Below, in pieces: positions 1 through 10,427 of a DNA stretch of 64,000 bases. Source of the DNA: Edaphovirga cremea. Its GTDB lineage: Bacteria; Pseudomonadota; Gammaproteobacteria; Enterobacterales; Enterobacteriaceae. Each line of letters begins with the position of its first letter. Within the stretch, counting starts at the first letter, position 1. A program made the translations under genes and the position numbers. The stretch spans positions 201,365 through 265,364 of the forward strand of contig NZ_QOVA01000006.1 of the NCBI RefSeq assembly GCF_003332275.1, written 5' to 3'. The notes under the pieces were generated by a model. It saw only the letters and a list, made by a program, of their open reading frames with translations. It ran no database searches and was not told the origin of the DNA.

Positions 1-298
1 ACACAATTATACGCCGGTAGAAGAGTTTAAACGTTATTTCGATATAGGTGTTTTTCACTCCGATGAGTCATGGATTAGAGAGTCTTTCGGTGGTGCAGGT
101 GGTGAGGGTAAAAAATTTATATTTTCTGAAATGCTTTTTTTATTGAAAAATGCACCACTATGGATACCAGTTGCTTGTGTAAACAATTTTTCCAAGATAA
201 TAGGATATAAATTAGGACAAAACTACAGAAGGATACCTGCAGGTCTTAGAAGAAAGCTCAGTATGCACAAGAGATATTGGGATGGAATTTCTGATTAA
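1..298 (+). CDS. Rhamnosyltransferase-like GT2 glycosyltransferase, 3' end only
   Basis: The open frame starts at base 2 and ends at TAA 296-298, giving about 98 C-terminal residues; the 5' part lies outside the window. Visible features are an EEFKRYFDIGVFH stretch, an ESFGGAGGEGKKF stretch and a terminal LRRKLSMHKRYWDG. This tail pattern is common in GT2 family rhamnosyltransferases of O-antigen clusters. It lies 25 bases upstream of wbaP on the same strand, so it is probably a late gene of the same polysaccharide operon. The acceptor and linkage cannot be read. The assignment to the family rests on the tail alone, because the catalytic GT-A domain is not in the window. Confidence 0.65.
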   Translation, partial: HNYTPVEEFKRYFDIGVFHSDESWIRESFGGAGGEGKKFIFSEMLFLLKNAPLWIPVACVNNFSKIIGYKLGQNYRRIPAGLRRKLSMHKRYWDGISD

Positions 299-323
299 TT
301 AGTCCGGAATAAAGGAATTTTAT

Positions 324-1757
324 ATGAGTGCGCTAAGTTACTCAACAAAACCTAATTTAGTAAAATCGCTATTGGCGATGTCTGATATTATTTTCTTTAA
401 TTTGTCACTTGTTTTTGCGGTTTATGCAGTAGACTATTTTTGGGGCGATGTTTATGAGTACATACCTAAAGATGAAATAGCCGCCAGATTTATTTCGCAC
501 GCAATTTTGTCATTGCTATGCGTTGGCTGGTTTTGGGTTAGACTACGACATTATTCATATCGGAAGCCATTTTGGTTTGAATTAAAAGAAATATTCAGAA
601 CCATTTTGATTTTTGCAATATTAGACTTAGCACTTGTAGCATTTTCCAAGTGGCATTTCTCTCGTTACGTATGGGTTTTTACTTGGACCTTTGCCCTTAT
701 TTTGGTTCCCCTCGCACGTGCGATTACAAAAAGAACATTGAATAAATTTGGTCTTTGGCAAAAGCACACTATCATTATTGGTTCTGGGAAAAATGCTTGT
801 GATGCGTATGCAGCATTACAGAGTGAAGAAGTGCTTGGTTTTGCGATAAGTGGTTTTTTTTCATCTGGAAAAAAATGTGAGAAACAAATGTTTGGTGTTC
901 CTATCATCACCAGTGAGCAGGAGCTCTGGCGAGTTAGTGATACTGAACATACGCAATTCATCGTGGCGCTAGAGTTTGATGAACATGTGTTACGTGATCA
1001 GTGGTTAAAGACGTTAGCAAAAAATGGCTGTAGATCCGTCTCGGTAATCCCTACACTCCGCGGTGTCCCTCTTTATGGAACTGATATGTCTTTCATATTC
1101 AGCCACGAAGTTATGATATTACGTGTCAGTAATAACCTTGCAAAAAGAACCTCTCGTATTGTAAAACGTACTTTCGATATTGTCGGGTCAGTAATGATAT
1201 TGACCATGCTTTCACCAGTACTATTGATTCTAGCCTATCTCGTCTCGAAAGATGGAGGGAAATCAATTTATGGTCATGAAAGAATTGGCCGTAATGGAGA
1301 GAAATTTAAGTGTCTTAAGTTCAGATCAATGGTTACGAACTCACAAGAAGTACTTAAAAATCTTCTGGAAAACGATGCGCAAGCACGCGAAGAATGGGAT
1401 AAAGACTTTAAATTAAAAAATGATCCACGTATTACCCGAGTTGGGAAGTTTATCCGTAAAACCAGCTTGGACGAGCTTCCGCAATTACTCAATGTACTTA
1501 AAGGCGAAATGAGTTTGGTAGGGCCGCGTCCTGTTATTGAAAAAGAACTCGAGCGTTACGCAGGAGATGTAGATTACTATTTAATGGCAAAGCCTGGTAT
1601 TACAGGTTTATGGCAAGTAAGTGGGCGCAATGATGTTGACTATGACACTCGTGTATATTTTGATGCCTGGTATGTAAAGAACTGGACCTTATGGAATGAT
1701 ATAGCTATTCTTTTTAAAACTATCAATGTGGTTTTGAAAAGAGACGGCGCATATTAA
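324..1757 (+). CDS. wbaP: Undecaprenyl-phosphate galactose phosphotransferase WbaP
   Basis: Transfers galactose-1-phosphate from UDP-Gal to undecaprenyl phosphate at the inner membrane and so starts O-unit assembly. At 477 residues it matches full-length WbaP (about 476). The N-terminal half has hydrophobic membrane segments (about residues 15-35, 55-70, 90-110, 120-135), followed by a soluble middle domain. After a further membrane segment (about 285-305) comes the C-terminal bacterial sugar transferase domain with KFRSM, DELPQL, SLVGPRP and the terminal [13 protein letters not shown] lies 8 bases before the ATG. WbaP normally feeds Wzx/Wzy-type O-antigens, which fits the wzx relic downstream but not the Wzm/Wzt operon on the other strand. 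Confidence 0.93.
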   Translation: MSALSYSTKPNLVKSLLAMSDIIFFNLSLVFAVYAVDYFWGDVYEYIPKDEIAARFISHAILSLLCVGWFWVRLRHYSYRKPFWFELKEIFRTILIFAILDLALVAFSKWHFSRYVWVFTWTFALILVPLARAITKRTLNKFGLWQKHTIIIGSGKNACDAYAALQSEEVLGFAISGFFSSGKKCEKQMFGVPIITSEQELWRVSDTEHTQFIVALEFDEHVLRDQWLKTLAKNGCRSVSVIPTLRGVPLYGTDMSFIFSHEVMILRVSNNLAKRTSRIVKRTFDIVGSVMILTMLSPVLLILAYLVSKDGGKSIYGHERIGRNGEKFKCLKFRSMVTNSQEVLKNLLENDAQAREEWDKDFKLKNDPRITRVGKFIRKTSLDELPQLLNVLKGEMSLVGPRPVIEKELERYAGDVDYYLMAKPGITGLWQVSGRNDVDYDTRVYFDAWYVKNWTLWNDIAILFKTINVVLKRDGAY

Positions 1758-1788
1758 GCAAGGCTATAAAAGTGCTTTAGAGGTTTAT

Positions 1789-2853
1789 ATGAGAATTTTG
1801 GTTACTGGTGGTGCAGGGTTTATCGGTTCGGCTGTTGCAAGACATATTATTAATGACACTTCTGACGAGATTATTATTGTAGACAGTCTAACGTATGCCG
1901 GTAATCTCGAGTCATTAAACACGATTGCCAATAACGATCGTTATAAATTTGAACAAGTCGATATTTGTAATCGTACTGAACTTGATCGTGTATTTTCCCA
2001 ATTCAAACCTGATGCAGTAATGCATCTTGCGGCCGAAAGTCACGTAGACCGTTCAATTGATGGACCTGCGGCATTTATTGAGACAAATATTGTCGGGACT
2101 TATACCTTACTTGAAGCAGCTCGAACTTACTGGAGCACCCTGGAAAGTGATGCCAAAGCGGCATTCCGATTCCACCATATTTCTACTGACGAAGTCTATG
2201 GCGATCTACATGGCACGGACGATTTGTTTACTGAAACGACGCCGTATGCACCAAGCAGTCCTTACTCTGCATCGAAAGCATCCAGTGATCATTTGGTAAG
2301 AGCTTGGTTACGTACTTACGGCTTTCCTACAATAGTAACTAACTGTTCAAATAACTACGGTCCATATCACTTCCCCGAGAAGTTGATCCCGTTAATTATA
2401 TTGAATGCCCTGGACGGAAAGCCGCTGCCAGTATATGGCACTGGCACTCAAATTCGAGACTGGCTATATGTTGAAGATCATGCTCGTGCATTATACAAAG
2501 TTGTGACAGAAGGTGAAGTAGGCGAAACCTACAATATCGGCGGCCACAATGAGCGAAAAAATATCGAAGTTGTGCAGACTATTTGCCGTTTGCTTGACGA
2601 TTTAGTGCCGAATAAACCAAAAAATGTTAGTAATTATGAGCAATTGATTACCTATGTTACCGATCGACCAGGACATGATTTGCGTTATGCTATTGACGCA
2701 TCAAAAATCTATGCAGAGCTAGGTTGGAAACCGCAGGAAACCTTCGAAAGTGGGATTTGTAAGACAGTTCAATGGTATTTGAACAATGAAGAATGGTGGA
2801 GTCGTGTTAAAGACGGTTCTTATGCTGGTGAACGTTTGGGATTAACCCGCTAA
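1789..2853 (+). CDS. rfbB: dTDP-glucose 4,6-dehydratase, copy 1
   Basis: Second step of dTDP-L-rhamnose synthesis: dTDP-glucose to dTDP-4-keto-6-deoxyglucose, in the cytoplasm. It is a 354-residue extended SDR with the NAD-binding GGAGFIG near residue 7, the STDEVYG active-site stretch carrying the Thr-Asp-Glu residues, and a YSASK Tyr/Lys pair. The end [15 protein letters not shown] is typical of the family. It is the first gene of a B-A-C-D cassette and lies 31 bases after wbaP. A near-identical protein is encoded at 8478, but the DNA of the two copies differs at very many synonymous positions. Confidence 0.95.
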   Translation: MRILVTGGAGFIGSAVARHIINDTSDEIIIVDSLTYAGNLESLNTIANNDRYKFEQVDICNRTELDRVFSQFKPDAVMHLAAESHVDRSIDGPAAFIETNIVGTYTLLEAARTYWSTLESDAKAAFRFHHISTDEVYGDLHGTDDLFTETTPYAPSSPYSASKASSDHLVRAWLRTYGFPTIVTNCSNNYGPYHFPEKLIPLIILNALDGKPLPVYGTGTQIRDWLYVEDHARALYKVVTEGEVGETYNIGGHNERKNIEVVQTICRLLDDLVPNKPKNVSNYEQLITYVTDRPGHDLRYAIDASKIYAELGWKPQETFESGICKTVQWYLNNEEWWSRVKDGSYAGERLGLTR

Positions 2854-2875
2854 TTTACTTTTAGGTGAATCAAAT

Positions 2876-3745
2876 ATGAAAGGTATTGTTCTCGCGGGTG
2901 GTTCCGGCACACGTCTATATCCAATTACACGTGGTGTTTCTAAACAGTTGCTGCCGATTTATGACAAACCTATGGTCTATTATCCTATTTCTGTACTTAT
3001 GCTGGCAGGAATAAGAGATATTCTGATTATTTCTACACCTGAAGATATATCTAGCTTCAAGCGTCTATTGGGTGACGGTAGTCGTTTCGGAATCACTTTG
3101 AGCTACGAAATTCAGCCAAGTCCTGATGGTCTAGCGCAAGCATTCTTGATTGGTGAAGAATTTATCAATGGCGATCGTTGTTCTCTCGTATTAGGGGATA
3201 ATATTTTCTTTGGTGAAAGTTTTGGTCGAAAATTAGAAAATGTAGTTGCGCGTACCCAAGGTGCCACAGTATTTGGTTATCAGGTCATGGATCCTGAACG
3301 TTTTGGCGTGGTGGAGTTCGATGAAAATTTCCGAGCTCTCTCGCTGGAAGAGAAACCGGCTAATCCTAAATCAAACTGGGCAGTAACCGGTCTTTATTTC
3401 TATGATAAAGATGTTGTAGAAATGGCCAAGCAAATCAAACCTTCGCTCCGTGGTGAGCTTGAAATCACTACACTGAACGAAATGTATCTTGAACGTGGTC
3501 TGTTAAATGTTGAACTTCTGGGGCGTGGTTTTGCCTGGTTGGATACAGGAACCCACGACAGTCTAAATGAAGCATCGCAATTCATTCATACTATTGAAAA
3601 ACGTCAAGGTTTCAAAATTGCTTGTTTGGAAGAAATAGCATTTCGCAAGGGCTGGTTATCTCGCGAGCAGGTTGCAGAAGAAGTTAAAGCATTAAGTAAG
3701 ACATTGTATGGCCAGTATCTGGCACAGTTGATAGCGGAGAAATAA
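2876..3745 (+). CDS. rfbA: Glucose-1-phosphate thymidylyltransferase, copy 1
   Basis: First step of dTDP-L-rhamnose synthesis: dTTP + glucose-1-phosphate to dTDP-glucose. It has 289 residues, the usual family length, beginning [16 protein letters not shown] (nucleotide-binding signature) with LGDNIFFG and a later [25 protein letters not shown] region split over residues 160-180. It sits 22 bases after rfbB and ends one base before the rfbC start, so the two are probably translationally coupled. The second copy is at 9557. Confidence 0.95.
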   Translation: MKGIVLAGGSGTRLYPITRGVSKQLLPIYDKPMVYYPISVLMLAGIRDILIISTPEDISSFKRLLGDGSRFGITLSYEIQPSPDGLAQAFLIGEEFINGDRCSLVLGDNIFFGESFGRKLENVVARTQGATVFGYQVMDPERFGVVEFDENFRALSLEEKPANPKSNWAVTGLYFYDKDVVEMAKQIKPSLRGELEITTLNEMYLERGLLNVELLGRGFAWLDTGTHDSLNEASQFIHTIEKRQGFKIACLEEIAFRKGWLSREQVAEEVKALSKTLYGQYLAQLIAEK

Positions 3746-3746
3746 T

Positions 3747-4283
3747 ATGCAAGTTAGAGATGCCAAAATTCAGGGCGTAAAAATCATTCAACCTAAAATA
3801 TTTGGTGATGCCCGTGGTTTCTTTCTTGAGACATTTGAAAAGAAGCGCTATCAGGAAATGTTGAATATCGATCTGGAATTTGTTCAGGACAACCATTCTC
3901 GATCTTCAAAAGGAGTATTACGTGGTCTACATTTTCAGAAAGTAAATCCACAGGGCAAGCTTGTACGGGTAGTACAAGGTGAAGTATTTGATGTTGCAGT
4001 TGATATTCGACCTGACTCACCCACTTATGGTGAGTGGGAGGGGGTGTTGCTTTCAGAAGAGAATAAGACTCAATTTTGGGTACCACCTGGTTTGGCCCAT
4101 GGTTTTGTTGTTCTTTCTGAGATTGCTGACTTCGAATATAAATGTACGGATTACTATAATCCAGCACATGAAAGGTGCTTGTTCTGGAATGACCCAGAAG
4201 TGGGCATTAAATGGCCTCTCGAAAATCCATTACTTTCTGAGAAAGACAAGGTTGGTGAGTTGTTTAAGGATCTGGGAAAATGA
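3747..4283 (+). CDS. rfbC: dTDP-4-dehydrorhamnose 3,5-epimerase, copy 1
   Basis: Third step of dTDP-L-rhamnose synthesis, the double epimerisation of the 4-keto sugar. The 178-residue cupin-type protein carries FGDARGFFLETF near the N-terminus, the catalytic-His region VLRGLHFQ, VFDVAVDIR and the WVPPGLAHGFVVLS stretch. Its ribosome-binding GGAG lies in the end of rfbA, and its own last codons overlap the rfbD start by 4 bases (ATGA). The second copy is at 10428. Confidence 0.95.
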   Translation: MQVRDAKIQGVKIIQPKIFGDARGFFLETFEKKRYQEMLNIDLEFVQDNHSRSSKGVLRGLHFQKVNPQGKLVRVVQGEVFDVAVDIRPDSPTYGEWEGVLLSEENKTQFWVPPGLAHGFVVLSEIADFEYKCTDYYNPAHERCLFWNDPEVGIKWPLENPLLSEKDKVGELFKDLGK

Positions 4284-5137
4284 AAGTACTTCTAACGGGT
4301 TCCAAAGGCCAACTAGGAACCTGCTTCCAGGATCGCTTGCCTGAAGGTTGGCTGATTTTGGCGACAGACTCTGATGTCCTTGACATTACAGATTATGCTG
4401 CGGTAGATAAAGCGGTGGGAGAATATCGCCCAGATGTGATTGTAAATGCCGCCGCCTATACAGCGGTAGATAAAGCAGAAATCGATAGTGAATTGGCAGA
4501 GCGAATAAACGTACTGGGTCCCAAAAATCTTGCAGCAGCAGCCAAAAAGATTAGTGCGCGTTTTATACATGTATCTACTGATTATGTATTTGATGGTAGT
4601 GCTATGGCGCCTTATGTAGAAACTGATGTTACCAATCCTCTGGGCGTATACGGTCAAACCAAGTTGGATGGTGAGATTGCTGCGAGCAGTGAATTACCTG
4701 ATACAATTATTATTCGTACTGCGTGGGTATTCAGCGAGTATGGTAATAATTTTGTAAAGACTATGCTGCGATTGGCGAACGATCGTGATGCATTGAGTAT
4801 TGTAGCTGACCAGCGAGGTTGTCCAACCTATGCGGGTGATATCGCCCAAGCAATCATTACTCTAATACAGAAAGAAGCAGAAGGTGGCATCTATCATTAC
4901 TGTGGCGATAAGGAATGCAGTTGGTATGATTTTGCAAATGCCATTTTTAATATAGCGTTAGAGTTAAATAAAATAAACAAGAAACCTACACTAAGCGCAA
5001 TTTGCACCGAGCAATATCCGACACCAGCAAAGCGACCTTCTTACTCTACTATGAATTGTGCAAAAATAAATAGTTATGATATCCCCTCGCCAGAATGGTT
5101 ATCAGCGCTAAGTTCTGTGATTTCTTTGCTAAAGTAA
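4280..5137 (+). CDS. rfbD: dTDP-4-dehydrorhamnose reductase, copy 1
   Basis: Last step of dTDP-L-rhamnose synthesis, NAD(P)H-dependent reduction. It has 285 residues, with the Rossmann GSKGQLG near residue 7, NAAAYTAVDKAE, STDYVFDG, the YGQTK catalytic Tyr/Lys pair and DQRGCPTYAGDIA. It overlaps rfbC by 4 bases and ends the first cassette just ahead of a hairpin terminator. There are two further relatives in the window: an intact copy at 10961 and an internally deleted one at 22239 (minus strand). Confidence 0.95.
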   Translation: MKVLLTGSKGQLGTCFQDRLPEGWLILATDSDVLDITDYAAVDKAVGEYRPDVIVNAAAYTAVDKAEIDSELAERINVLGPKNLAAAAKKISARFIHVSTDYVFDGSAMAPYVETDVTNPLGVYGQTKLDGEIAASSELPDTIIIRTAWVFSEYGNNFVKTMLRLANDRDALSIVADQRGCPTYAGDIAQAIITLIQKEAEGGIYHYCGDKECSWYDFANAIFNIALELNKINKKPTLSAICTEQYPTPAKRPSYSTMNCAKINSYDIPSPEWLSALSSVISLLK

Positions 5138-5138
5138 T

Positions 5139-5167
5139 AAAAAAGGGACATGTAAGTCCCTTTTTTA
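5139..5167 (+). terminator. Rho-independent terminator after rfbD copy 1
   Basis: AAAAGGGAC and GTCCCTTTT form a short GC-centred stem directly after the rfbD stop, followed by a T run. It should end the wbaP-rfbBACD transcript. Confidence 0.75.
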
Positions 5168-5299
5168 ATTTAAATGAAGTCTTATGGAAATATAATTGAT
5201 ATTCATTATTAGTAAATTATTGTCATATGAAGAAAATGATTTTAAATAAATATCGAGGATTGAAGTGCCGAGCTGACACCCTAAAATTTGGGTGTTAAT

Positions 5300-5658
5300 A
5301 TGAGTGCTTATGTAATAAATACAGTTTGGATGGTTTTAGAAAATGTTTTAAAAACATTGTTTACTTTTCTATTCCATAGAATGGTTGCTAAAATAGTTAG
5401 TGTTGCTGATTATTGGCAATAAGCGTAGTCACAAATTTATAGATAACTAGTTATCTTGTTGTCAACAATATATTTCTGAGAGAGTTCTTACAGAATAAAT
5501 ATAAGGAAAATAAATTTTTACCCACAGTGTTTTTAGCGAGAATTTTCTGTTCTTTAGTTATTATTATCACTTTTACATTTATTGAATTCAATCATGCGGA
5601 TGCTTATAAAACAGAATATAGAGAAGTTTTTGTTATGATAGCTCTTCTAAAAAAGTAA
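5300..5658 (+). pseudogene. wzx: Relic of a Wzx O-antigen flippase (N-terminal part, frame broken)
   Basis: No intact gene lies in 5138-5758, but two consecutive fragments read like the start of a Wzx/PST-type flippase. Fragment 1 (5300-5422, 40 codons) contains NTVWMVLENVLK followed by HRMVAKIVSVADYW. This parallels the usual first helix and the VARYLGP-type turn. Fragment 2 (5443-5658, another frame) contains NIFLREFLQNKYKEN and TVFLARIFCSLVIIITF, which parallels the next helices. A TAA and a frame change separate them, and the remaining roughly 300 residues are missing. The position between sugar-nucleotide genes fits a flippase lost from a Wzx/Wzy-type cluster. Family assignment is by eye. 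Confidence 0.55.
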
Positions 5659-5758
5659 TTTCTGCTGCCGATCAACATTAATGAATTATGTGATAATTAA
5701 TTATCAGATCTTTTGTACCTGACTTTATCGCGCCGACGAAATTGATAAGAGACAAGAT

Positions 5759-7117
5759 ATGAACCGTAGAATGTTTTTAAGGATCGCATCGATATCAGCT
5801 TTGGCTTATATAAGTTCTTTGAGTGTGAAAGCAAAAGGGAAAATTGGTAGCTTAAATGGAAGTGACAAAGACATTCCTTCAACAGGGGATAATGATTTAA
5901 TAAAAAGAGAAATTAATATTCTTGATCTTGGCGCTCATTCATGTACTGAGGGTGGTTACAGCAAGTTTGATAATAGAAATATAATTCAGAAAGCAATAGA
6001 TCTATGCAATGACAAATATCAAAATGATGAGCATAGATGGACAGTCGTCATACCGGAAGGATGCTTTCTTGTCTCGGCTGTATTATTTAATGAACCTGGT
6101 TCAGTTAAACCTTTTGGCATTTGTAGTTTGGTGTTAAAGAGTAACGTAATCATTACTGGACAAGGAACCATTAAATTATTGGATGCGCAATATGGCAACG
6201 GTGCTTTCATGAGAATTTTCTCGAGCTATCGGACTCAAATGTTAGAGAATATTGATATTCTCAATATCGTTGTGGATGGTAACTCGAGCAATCAAGTTCA
6301 TGGTAGACAGGCAAGTAACATTTTACTTGAATGTAAAGAAAACATACTCATCGAGAACGTTAAGAGCATAAATAGTAATGGTAATGGTATTCAAGTCAGA
6401 GGTGGCAGCGAAAATAGTACTGCCGCTAGGAATATTATCATTAAAAATTGTACTGTGAGAAATTGTACAAGAATAGGTATTCAAGTAGCTCAATTTGCTG
6501 GCCTATCCATTGAAGGGAATGATGTTTCGTTTTGTGTAGATAATGGAATTGATATATATGGCGATATGGGGAAGGGGACTTCTCCGCGTATCAATGGCAA
6601 TAATTTTAGTATTAACAATAATAAAGTATTGTCTTGCCTTAATGGGGTGTTTCCTGAAACTGTTGCAAATGGGCGAGTATATGATAATGATATTAGTGGA
6701 ATGAAAGAGTCCGGCGTTCACATTAATAGAATACACGGCCTTCCTGCAAATATTCTTGTCGAGAACAACAAGGTTTCTAATAGTAAATTTGGTATCACTG
6801 TAACTGGGAATATGAAAAATATTATATTTCAAAAGAATCAATTCTCAGAAATTAGCACATCATTCATTTCTTTAGGTAGTGGTCGTGGTAACAGCACGGG
6901 TGTGACTTTTGATAATAATACGTTAGTGTTAGCGGACACTCATGATGTGAAGTTGGTTTCTTTGAATGGCAATGTCATACGTAATATAAAAATATCAAAT
7001 AATTCTATAAAAATCGGTTCGGGCAATAAAAATAAAATCGAATTGAATAATATGATATCGAATAAAGCTACTTCTATTAATGATACTGTCATTCTGGATG
7101 GTTGGGTATTTCACTAA
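5759..7117 (+). CDS. Tat-exported right-handed parallel beta-helix protein (pectate-lyase-like fold)
   Basis: 452 residues. The N-terminus has a twin-arginine motif NRRMFLR, a hydrophobic stretch (about residues 9-23) and a VKA|K-type cleavage site near residue 25, so periplasmic export by Tat is likely. The mature part has a GAHSCTEGGYSKFDN start as in pectate-lyase-3-like domains. It continues with many short Asn/Gly/Ile-rich turns (NNKVSN, NISIN, GNNFSINNN) spaced about 20-25 residues apart, the pattern of a parallel beta-helix. Members of this fold cleave or epimerise polysaccharides. A role as a glycosidase, lyase or epimerase acting on the surface glycan is inference; no catalytic residues can be named with confidence. 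The gene is AT-rich like its neighbours. Confidence 0.7.
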   Translation: MNRRMFLRIASISALAYISSLSVKAKGKIGSLNGSDKDIPSTGDNDLIKREINILDLGAHSCTEGGYSKFDNRNIIQKAIDLCNDKYQNDEHRWTVVIPEGCFLVSAVLFNEPGSVKPFGICSLVLKSNVIITGQGTIKLLDAQYGNGAFMRIFSSYRTQMLENIDILNIVVDGNSSNQVHGRQASNILLECKENILIENVKSINSNGNGIQVRGGSENSTAARNIIIKNCTVRNCTRIGIQVAQFAGLSIEGNDVSFCVDNGIDIYGDMGKGTSPRINGNNFSINNNKVLSCLNGVFPETVANGRVYDNDISGMKESGVHINRIHGLPANILVENNKVSNSKFGITVTGNMKNIIFQKNQFSEISTSFISLGSGRGNSTGVTFDNNTLVLADTHDVKLVSLNGNVIRNIKISNNSIKIGSGNKNKIELNNMISNKATSINDTVILDGWVFH

Positions 7118-7218
7118 CTAAGAGAAATATCATATTAATTTGAAATTTCAGCATGTTTTAAATATCTGCTGATACCTTGACTTCTTTTTTACGCAATGCA
7201 AATACATTAAGGATCCCC

Positions 7219-8235
7219 ATGCCAATTCTAGTCACAGGCGGTGCCGGATATATCGGATCGCACACGGTGTTAAGTCTTCTTTCGCGAGGTGAGAGTGTTG
7301 TCGTACTCGATAACCTTTCTAACGCGTCGCAGGAGTCATTGCATCGGGTTGAGCAACTGTCTGGAAAAGCTCCGGTATTCTATCAGGGCGATATACTTGA
7401 CCGTCAGGTTCTGCAAACGATTTTTTCGGAGCACCAAATCAGTGCGGTAATTCACTTTGCAGGGTTGAAGGCGGTAGGGGAGTCTACGCGTAAGCCACTG
7501 GAGTATTACGAGAATAACGTTAGCGGAACCGTAATTCTGCTGGAAGAGATGAGAAAGGCCGGCGTCTATTCGTTTATTTTCAGCTCGTCGGCAACAGTGT
7601 ATGGCACCGATGCACCCGTACCTTATGTTGAGACGACACCGATTGGTGGAACAACCAGTCCGTATGGTACCTCAAAATTGATGGTTGAGCAGATTCTGCG
7701 TGACATGGCTAAAGCGGATAAAAATTTCAAGATTATTGCGCTCAGGTATTTCAATCCGGTAGGGGCACATGAGTCCGGTCTAATTGGTGAAGATCCAAAT
7801 GGTATTCCGAATAATCTGTTGCCTTTTATTGCGCAGGTTGCCATCGGTAAACTTGATTCCCTGGGGGTATTCGGAGGCGATTATCCGACCAAAGATGGTA
7901 CAGGTGTCCGAGATTATATTCATGTGATGGATGTTGCAGAAGGTCATCTGAAGGCTATGGATCATCTGGATAAGATCAGTGGTTATAAAGCTTACAACCT
8001 CGGAGCCGGGGTAGGTTACTCAGTTCTGGAGATGATAAAGGCATTCGAGATGGCTTCGGGTAGGTCTGTTCCTTATACGATCAAGCCTCGTCGTGATGGT
8101 GATTTACCTGCATTCTGGGCTGATGCCCGTTTGGCAGAAGCTGAACTGGGGTGGAAGGTTACACGTGGTCTCGAGGCAATGATGCGTGATACCTGGAACT
8201 GGCAAAACATAAATCCTCAAGGGTATCGTTCCTAA
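7219..8235 (+). CDS. galE: UDP-glucose 4-epimerase
   Basis: Interconverts UDP-Glc and UDP-Gal in the cytoplasm and would supply the UDP-Gal that WbaP uses. It has 338 residues from the ATG at 7219, which has AAGGA 6 bases upstream; the reading frame extends 14 codons further up but without family similarity there. Visible are GGAGYIGSH near the N-terminus, SSSATVYG, the YGTSK catalytic pair, [11 protein letters not shown] and a C-terminal [12 protein letters not shown] stretch. It stands alone between the beta-helix gene and the second rfb cassette. Confidence 0.95.
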   Translation: MPILVTGGAGYIGSHTVLSLLSRGESVVVLDNLSNASQESLHRVEQLSGKAPVFYQGDILDRQVLQTIFSEHQISAVIHFAGLKAVGESTRKPLEYYENNVSGTVILLEEMRKAGVYSFIFSSSATVYGTDAPVPYVETTPIGGTTSPYGTSKLMVEQILRDMAKADKNFKIIALRYFNPVGAHESGLIGEDPNGIPNNLLPFIAQVAIGKLDSLGVFGGDYPTKDGTGVRDYIHVMDVAEGHLKAMDHLDKISGYKAYNLGAGVGYSVLEMIKAFEMASGRSVPYTIKPRRDGDLPAFWADARLAEAELGWKVTRGLEAMMRDTWNWQNINPQGYRS

Positions 8236-8477
8236 AAGTATTCAATTCACAATGTTTAACTATTATTGCTAGTATTCAGATGGTGAATGGGAGTAGCTTC
8301 TTGTAGAATGTCGCGCTTCTTTAATATGAATAATGATATAGTTGATTGATTATTAACGATTTCAATTAATTGTCATTATAGGCAAATTTACTGCAGAGTG
8401 ATGCTTGATTAATTTTGAAATCATAGACGCAGGTTTGTGGCCAACATGTCAGCACACCTTGCTGTTCAGAGGGTTAT

Positions 8478-9542
8478 ATGAAAGTTATCGTTACCGGTGG
8501 TGCTGGGTTCATTGGTTCGGCAGTTGTCCGTCATATTATTAATGAAACATCAGATGAGGTTATCGTCATAGATTGTTTGACCTATGCAGGTAATCTTGAA
8601 TCTTTGAAAACAATTGTCCACTGTGATCGTTTTAAATTTGAGCAAGTTGATATTTGTAATCGTACAGAGCTGGACCGTGTCTTTGCCGAGCTTAAACCTG
8701 ATGTGGTGATGCACCTTGCTGCTGAAAGTCACGTTGATCGTTCAATCGATGGACCTGCAGCTTTCATTCAAACCAATATTGTAGGAACTTATACGCTGCT
8801 TGAAGCCGCACGAGCATATTGGAATACTCTTGATGGTGCAGCTAAAGCTGAATTCCGTTTTCATCACATTTCCACTGACGAGGTCTACGGTGATTTGCAT
8901 GGAACCGAGGATCTTTTTACTGAAGCGACACCCTATGCACCAAGCAGCCCATACTCGGCATCAAAAGCATCGAGTGACCATTTGGTAAGAGCTTGGCTGC
9001 GAACTTACGGTTTTCCAACTATAGTGACAAACTGCTCAAATAACTATGGGCCGTATCATTTCCCGGAAAAATTGATCCCGTTGATCATTCTGAATGCATT
9101 GGACGGAAAACCTCTACCTGTATACGGCAATGGTAATCAAATCCGCGATTGGCTGTATGTTGAAGATCACGCACGAGCTTTGTATAAGGTTGTCTGTGAA
9201 GGTGAGGTAGGCGAAACCTACAACATTGGTGGCCATAACGAGCGTAAAAATATAGAAGTGGTGCAAACTATCTGCCGTTTGCTGGAGGAATTGGTTCCCA
9301 ATAAACCCGGTAACCTGGTCAAGTATGAAGACTTGATCACCTTTGTAACTGACCGTCCCGGTCACGACATGCGCTACGCGATTGATGCATCAAAAATCGA
9401 GCGTGAACTGGGCTGGAAACCACAAGAAACATTTGAGAGCGGTATCAGAAAAACTGTTGAATGGTATTTAGCTAACCAATCTTGGTGGAGCCGTGTGAAA
9501 GATGGTTCTTATGCAGGCGAACGTTTGGGGTTAACCCGCTAA
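8478..9542 (+). CDS. rfbB: dTDP-glucose 4,6-dehydratase, copy 2
   Basis: Same enzyme and length (354 residues) as the copy at 1789, with [19 protein letters not shown] and the end [15 protein letters not shown] all conserved. GAGGG lies upstream of the ATG. It starts the second B-A-C-D cassette after a 242-base AT-rich gap that probably holds its promoter. The protein is almost the same as copy 1 while codons differ widely, pointing to an old duplication or separate acquisition of the cassette rather than a recent copy. Confidence 0.95.
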   Translation: MKVIVTGGAGFIGSAVVRHIINETSDEVIVIDCLTYAGNLESLKTIVHCDRFKFEQVDICNRTELDRVFAELKPDVVMHLAAESHVDRSIDGPAAFIQTNIVGTYTLLEAARAYWNTLDGAAKAEFRFHHISTDEVYGDLHGTEDLFTEATPYAPSSPYSASKASSDHLVRAWLRTYGFPTIVTNCSNNYGPYHFPEKLIPLIILNALDGKPLPVYGNGNQIRDWLYVEDHARALYKVVCEGEVGETYNIGGHNERKNIEVVQTICRLLEELVPNKPGNLVKYEDLITFVTDRPGHDMRYAIDASKIERELGWKPQETFESGIRKTVEWYLANQSWWSRVKDGSYAGERLGLTR

Positions 9543-9556
9543 TTTAAGGTGTGAAA

Positions 9557-10426
9557 ATGAAAGGTATTGTTTTAGCGGGTGGTTCAGGCACACGTCTTTA
9601 TCCTATTACTCGTGGTGTCTCAAAGCAGCTCCTGCCTATCTACGATAAGCCGATGATTTATTATCCGCTTTCAGTATTGATGCTGGCTGGGATCCGCGAA
9701 ATTTTGATTATCTCAACACCAGTGGATTTGCCATCATTTAGGCGACTGCTCGGCGATGGGAGCCGTTTTGGTATTTCTCTGAGCTATGCAATCCAACCCA
9801 GCCCGGATGGATTGGCGCAAGCGTTCTTGATTGGTGAAGAGTTCATCAATGGAGAAAGCTGTGCTCTGGTTTTAGGAGACAATATTTTCTTTGGTCAGAG
9901 CTTTGGCAAAAAGCTTTTGTCGGTAGTAGAACGTAACCAGGGAGCAACAGTATTCGGCTATCAGGTCATGGATCCTGAACGCTTTGGTGTGGTTGAATTT
10001 AATGACAAATTCCGCGCATTGTCTTTGGTAGAAAAACCTTCAAAACCAAAATCTAATTGGGCAGTTACCGGGCTTTACTTCTACGATCAAAATGTTGTGG
10101 AGATGGCCAAACAGGTTAAGCCATCTCCACGCGGTGAATTAGAGATTACAACCCTCAATCAAATGTATCTGGAAAAAGGGGCGCTCAATGTTGAGCTGCT
10201 TGGGCGTGGTTTCGCATGGTTGGATACGGGTACTCACGAGAGCCTGATTGAAGCATCTCAATTTATTCACACTATTGAGAAACGCCAAGGATTCAAGGTT
10301 GCGTGTCTGGAAGAAATAGCCTACCGCAAAGGGTGGTTGACTCGTGAGCAAGTTGAAGCAGAGGCTAAATTGCTCAGCAAGACCCAATATGGGCAGTATT
10401 TATTGCATCTGAGTTTGGAGAAATAG
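9557..10426 (+). CDS. rfbA: Glucose-1-phosphate thymidylyltransferase, copy 2
   Basis: A 289-residue enzyme beginning [16 protein letters not shown], with LGDNIFFG and the same domain plan as the copy at 2876. I place the start at the ATG at 9557, 14 bases after the rfbB stop. A GTG two codons earlier would add Met-Lys, but AAGGTG is better spaced for the ATG. It ends one base before rfbC, exactly as in the first cassette. Confidence 0.95.
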   Translation: MKGIVLAGGSGTRLYPITRGVSKQLLPIYDKPMIYYPLSVLMLAGIREILIISTPVDLPSFRRLLGDGSRFGISLSYAIQPSPDGLAQAFLIGEEFINGESCALVLGDNIFFGQSFGKKLLSVVERNQGATVFGYQVMDPERFGVVEFNDKFRALSLVEKPSKPKSNWAVTGLYFYDQNVVEMAKQVKPSPRGELEITTLNQMYLEKGALNVELLGRGFAWLDTGTHESLIEASQFIHTIEKRQGFKVACLEEIAYRKGWLTREQVEAEAKLLSKTQYGQYLLHLSLEK

Positions 10427-10427
10427 A

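Noticed and set aside
3793..4167. A 124-codon minus-strand frame opposite rfbC
   Set aside because: It is the shadow of a well-supported gene on the other strand; the same type of frame appears opposite most genes here, especially in the GC-rich flagellar block.
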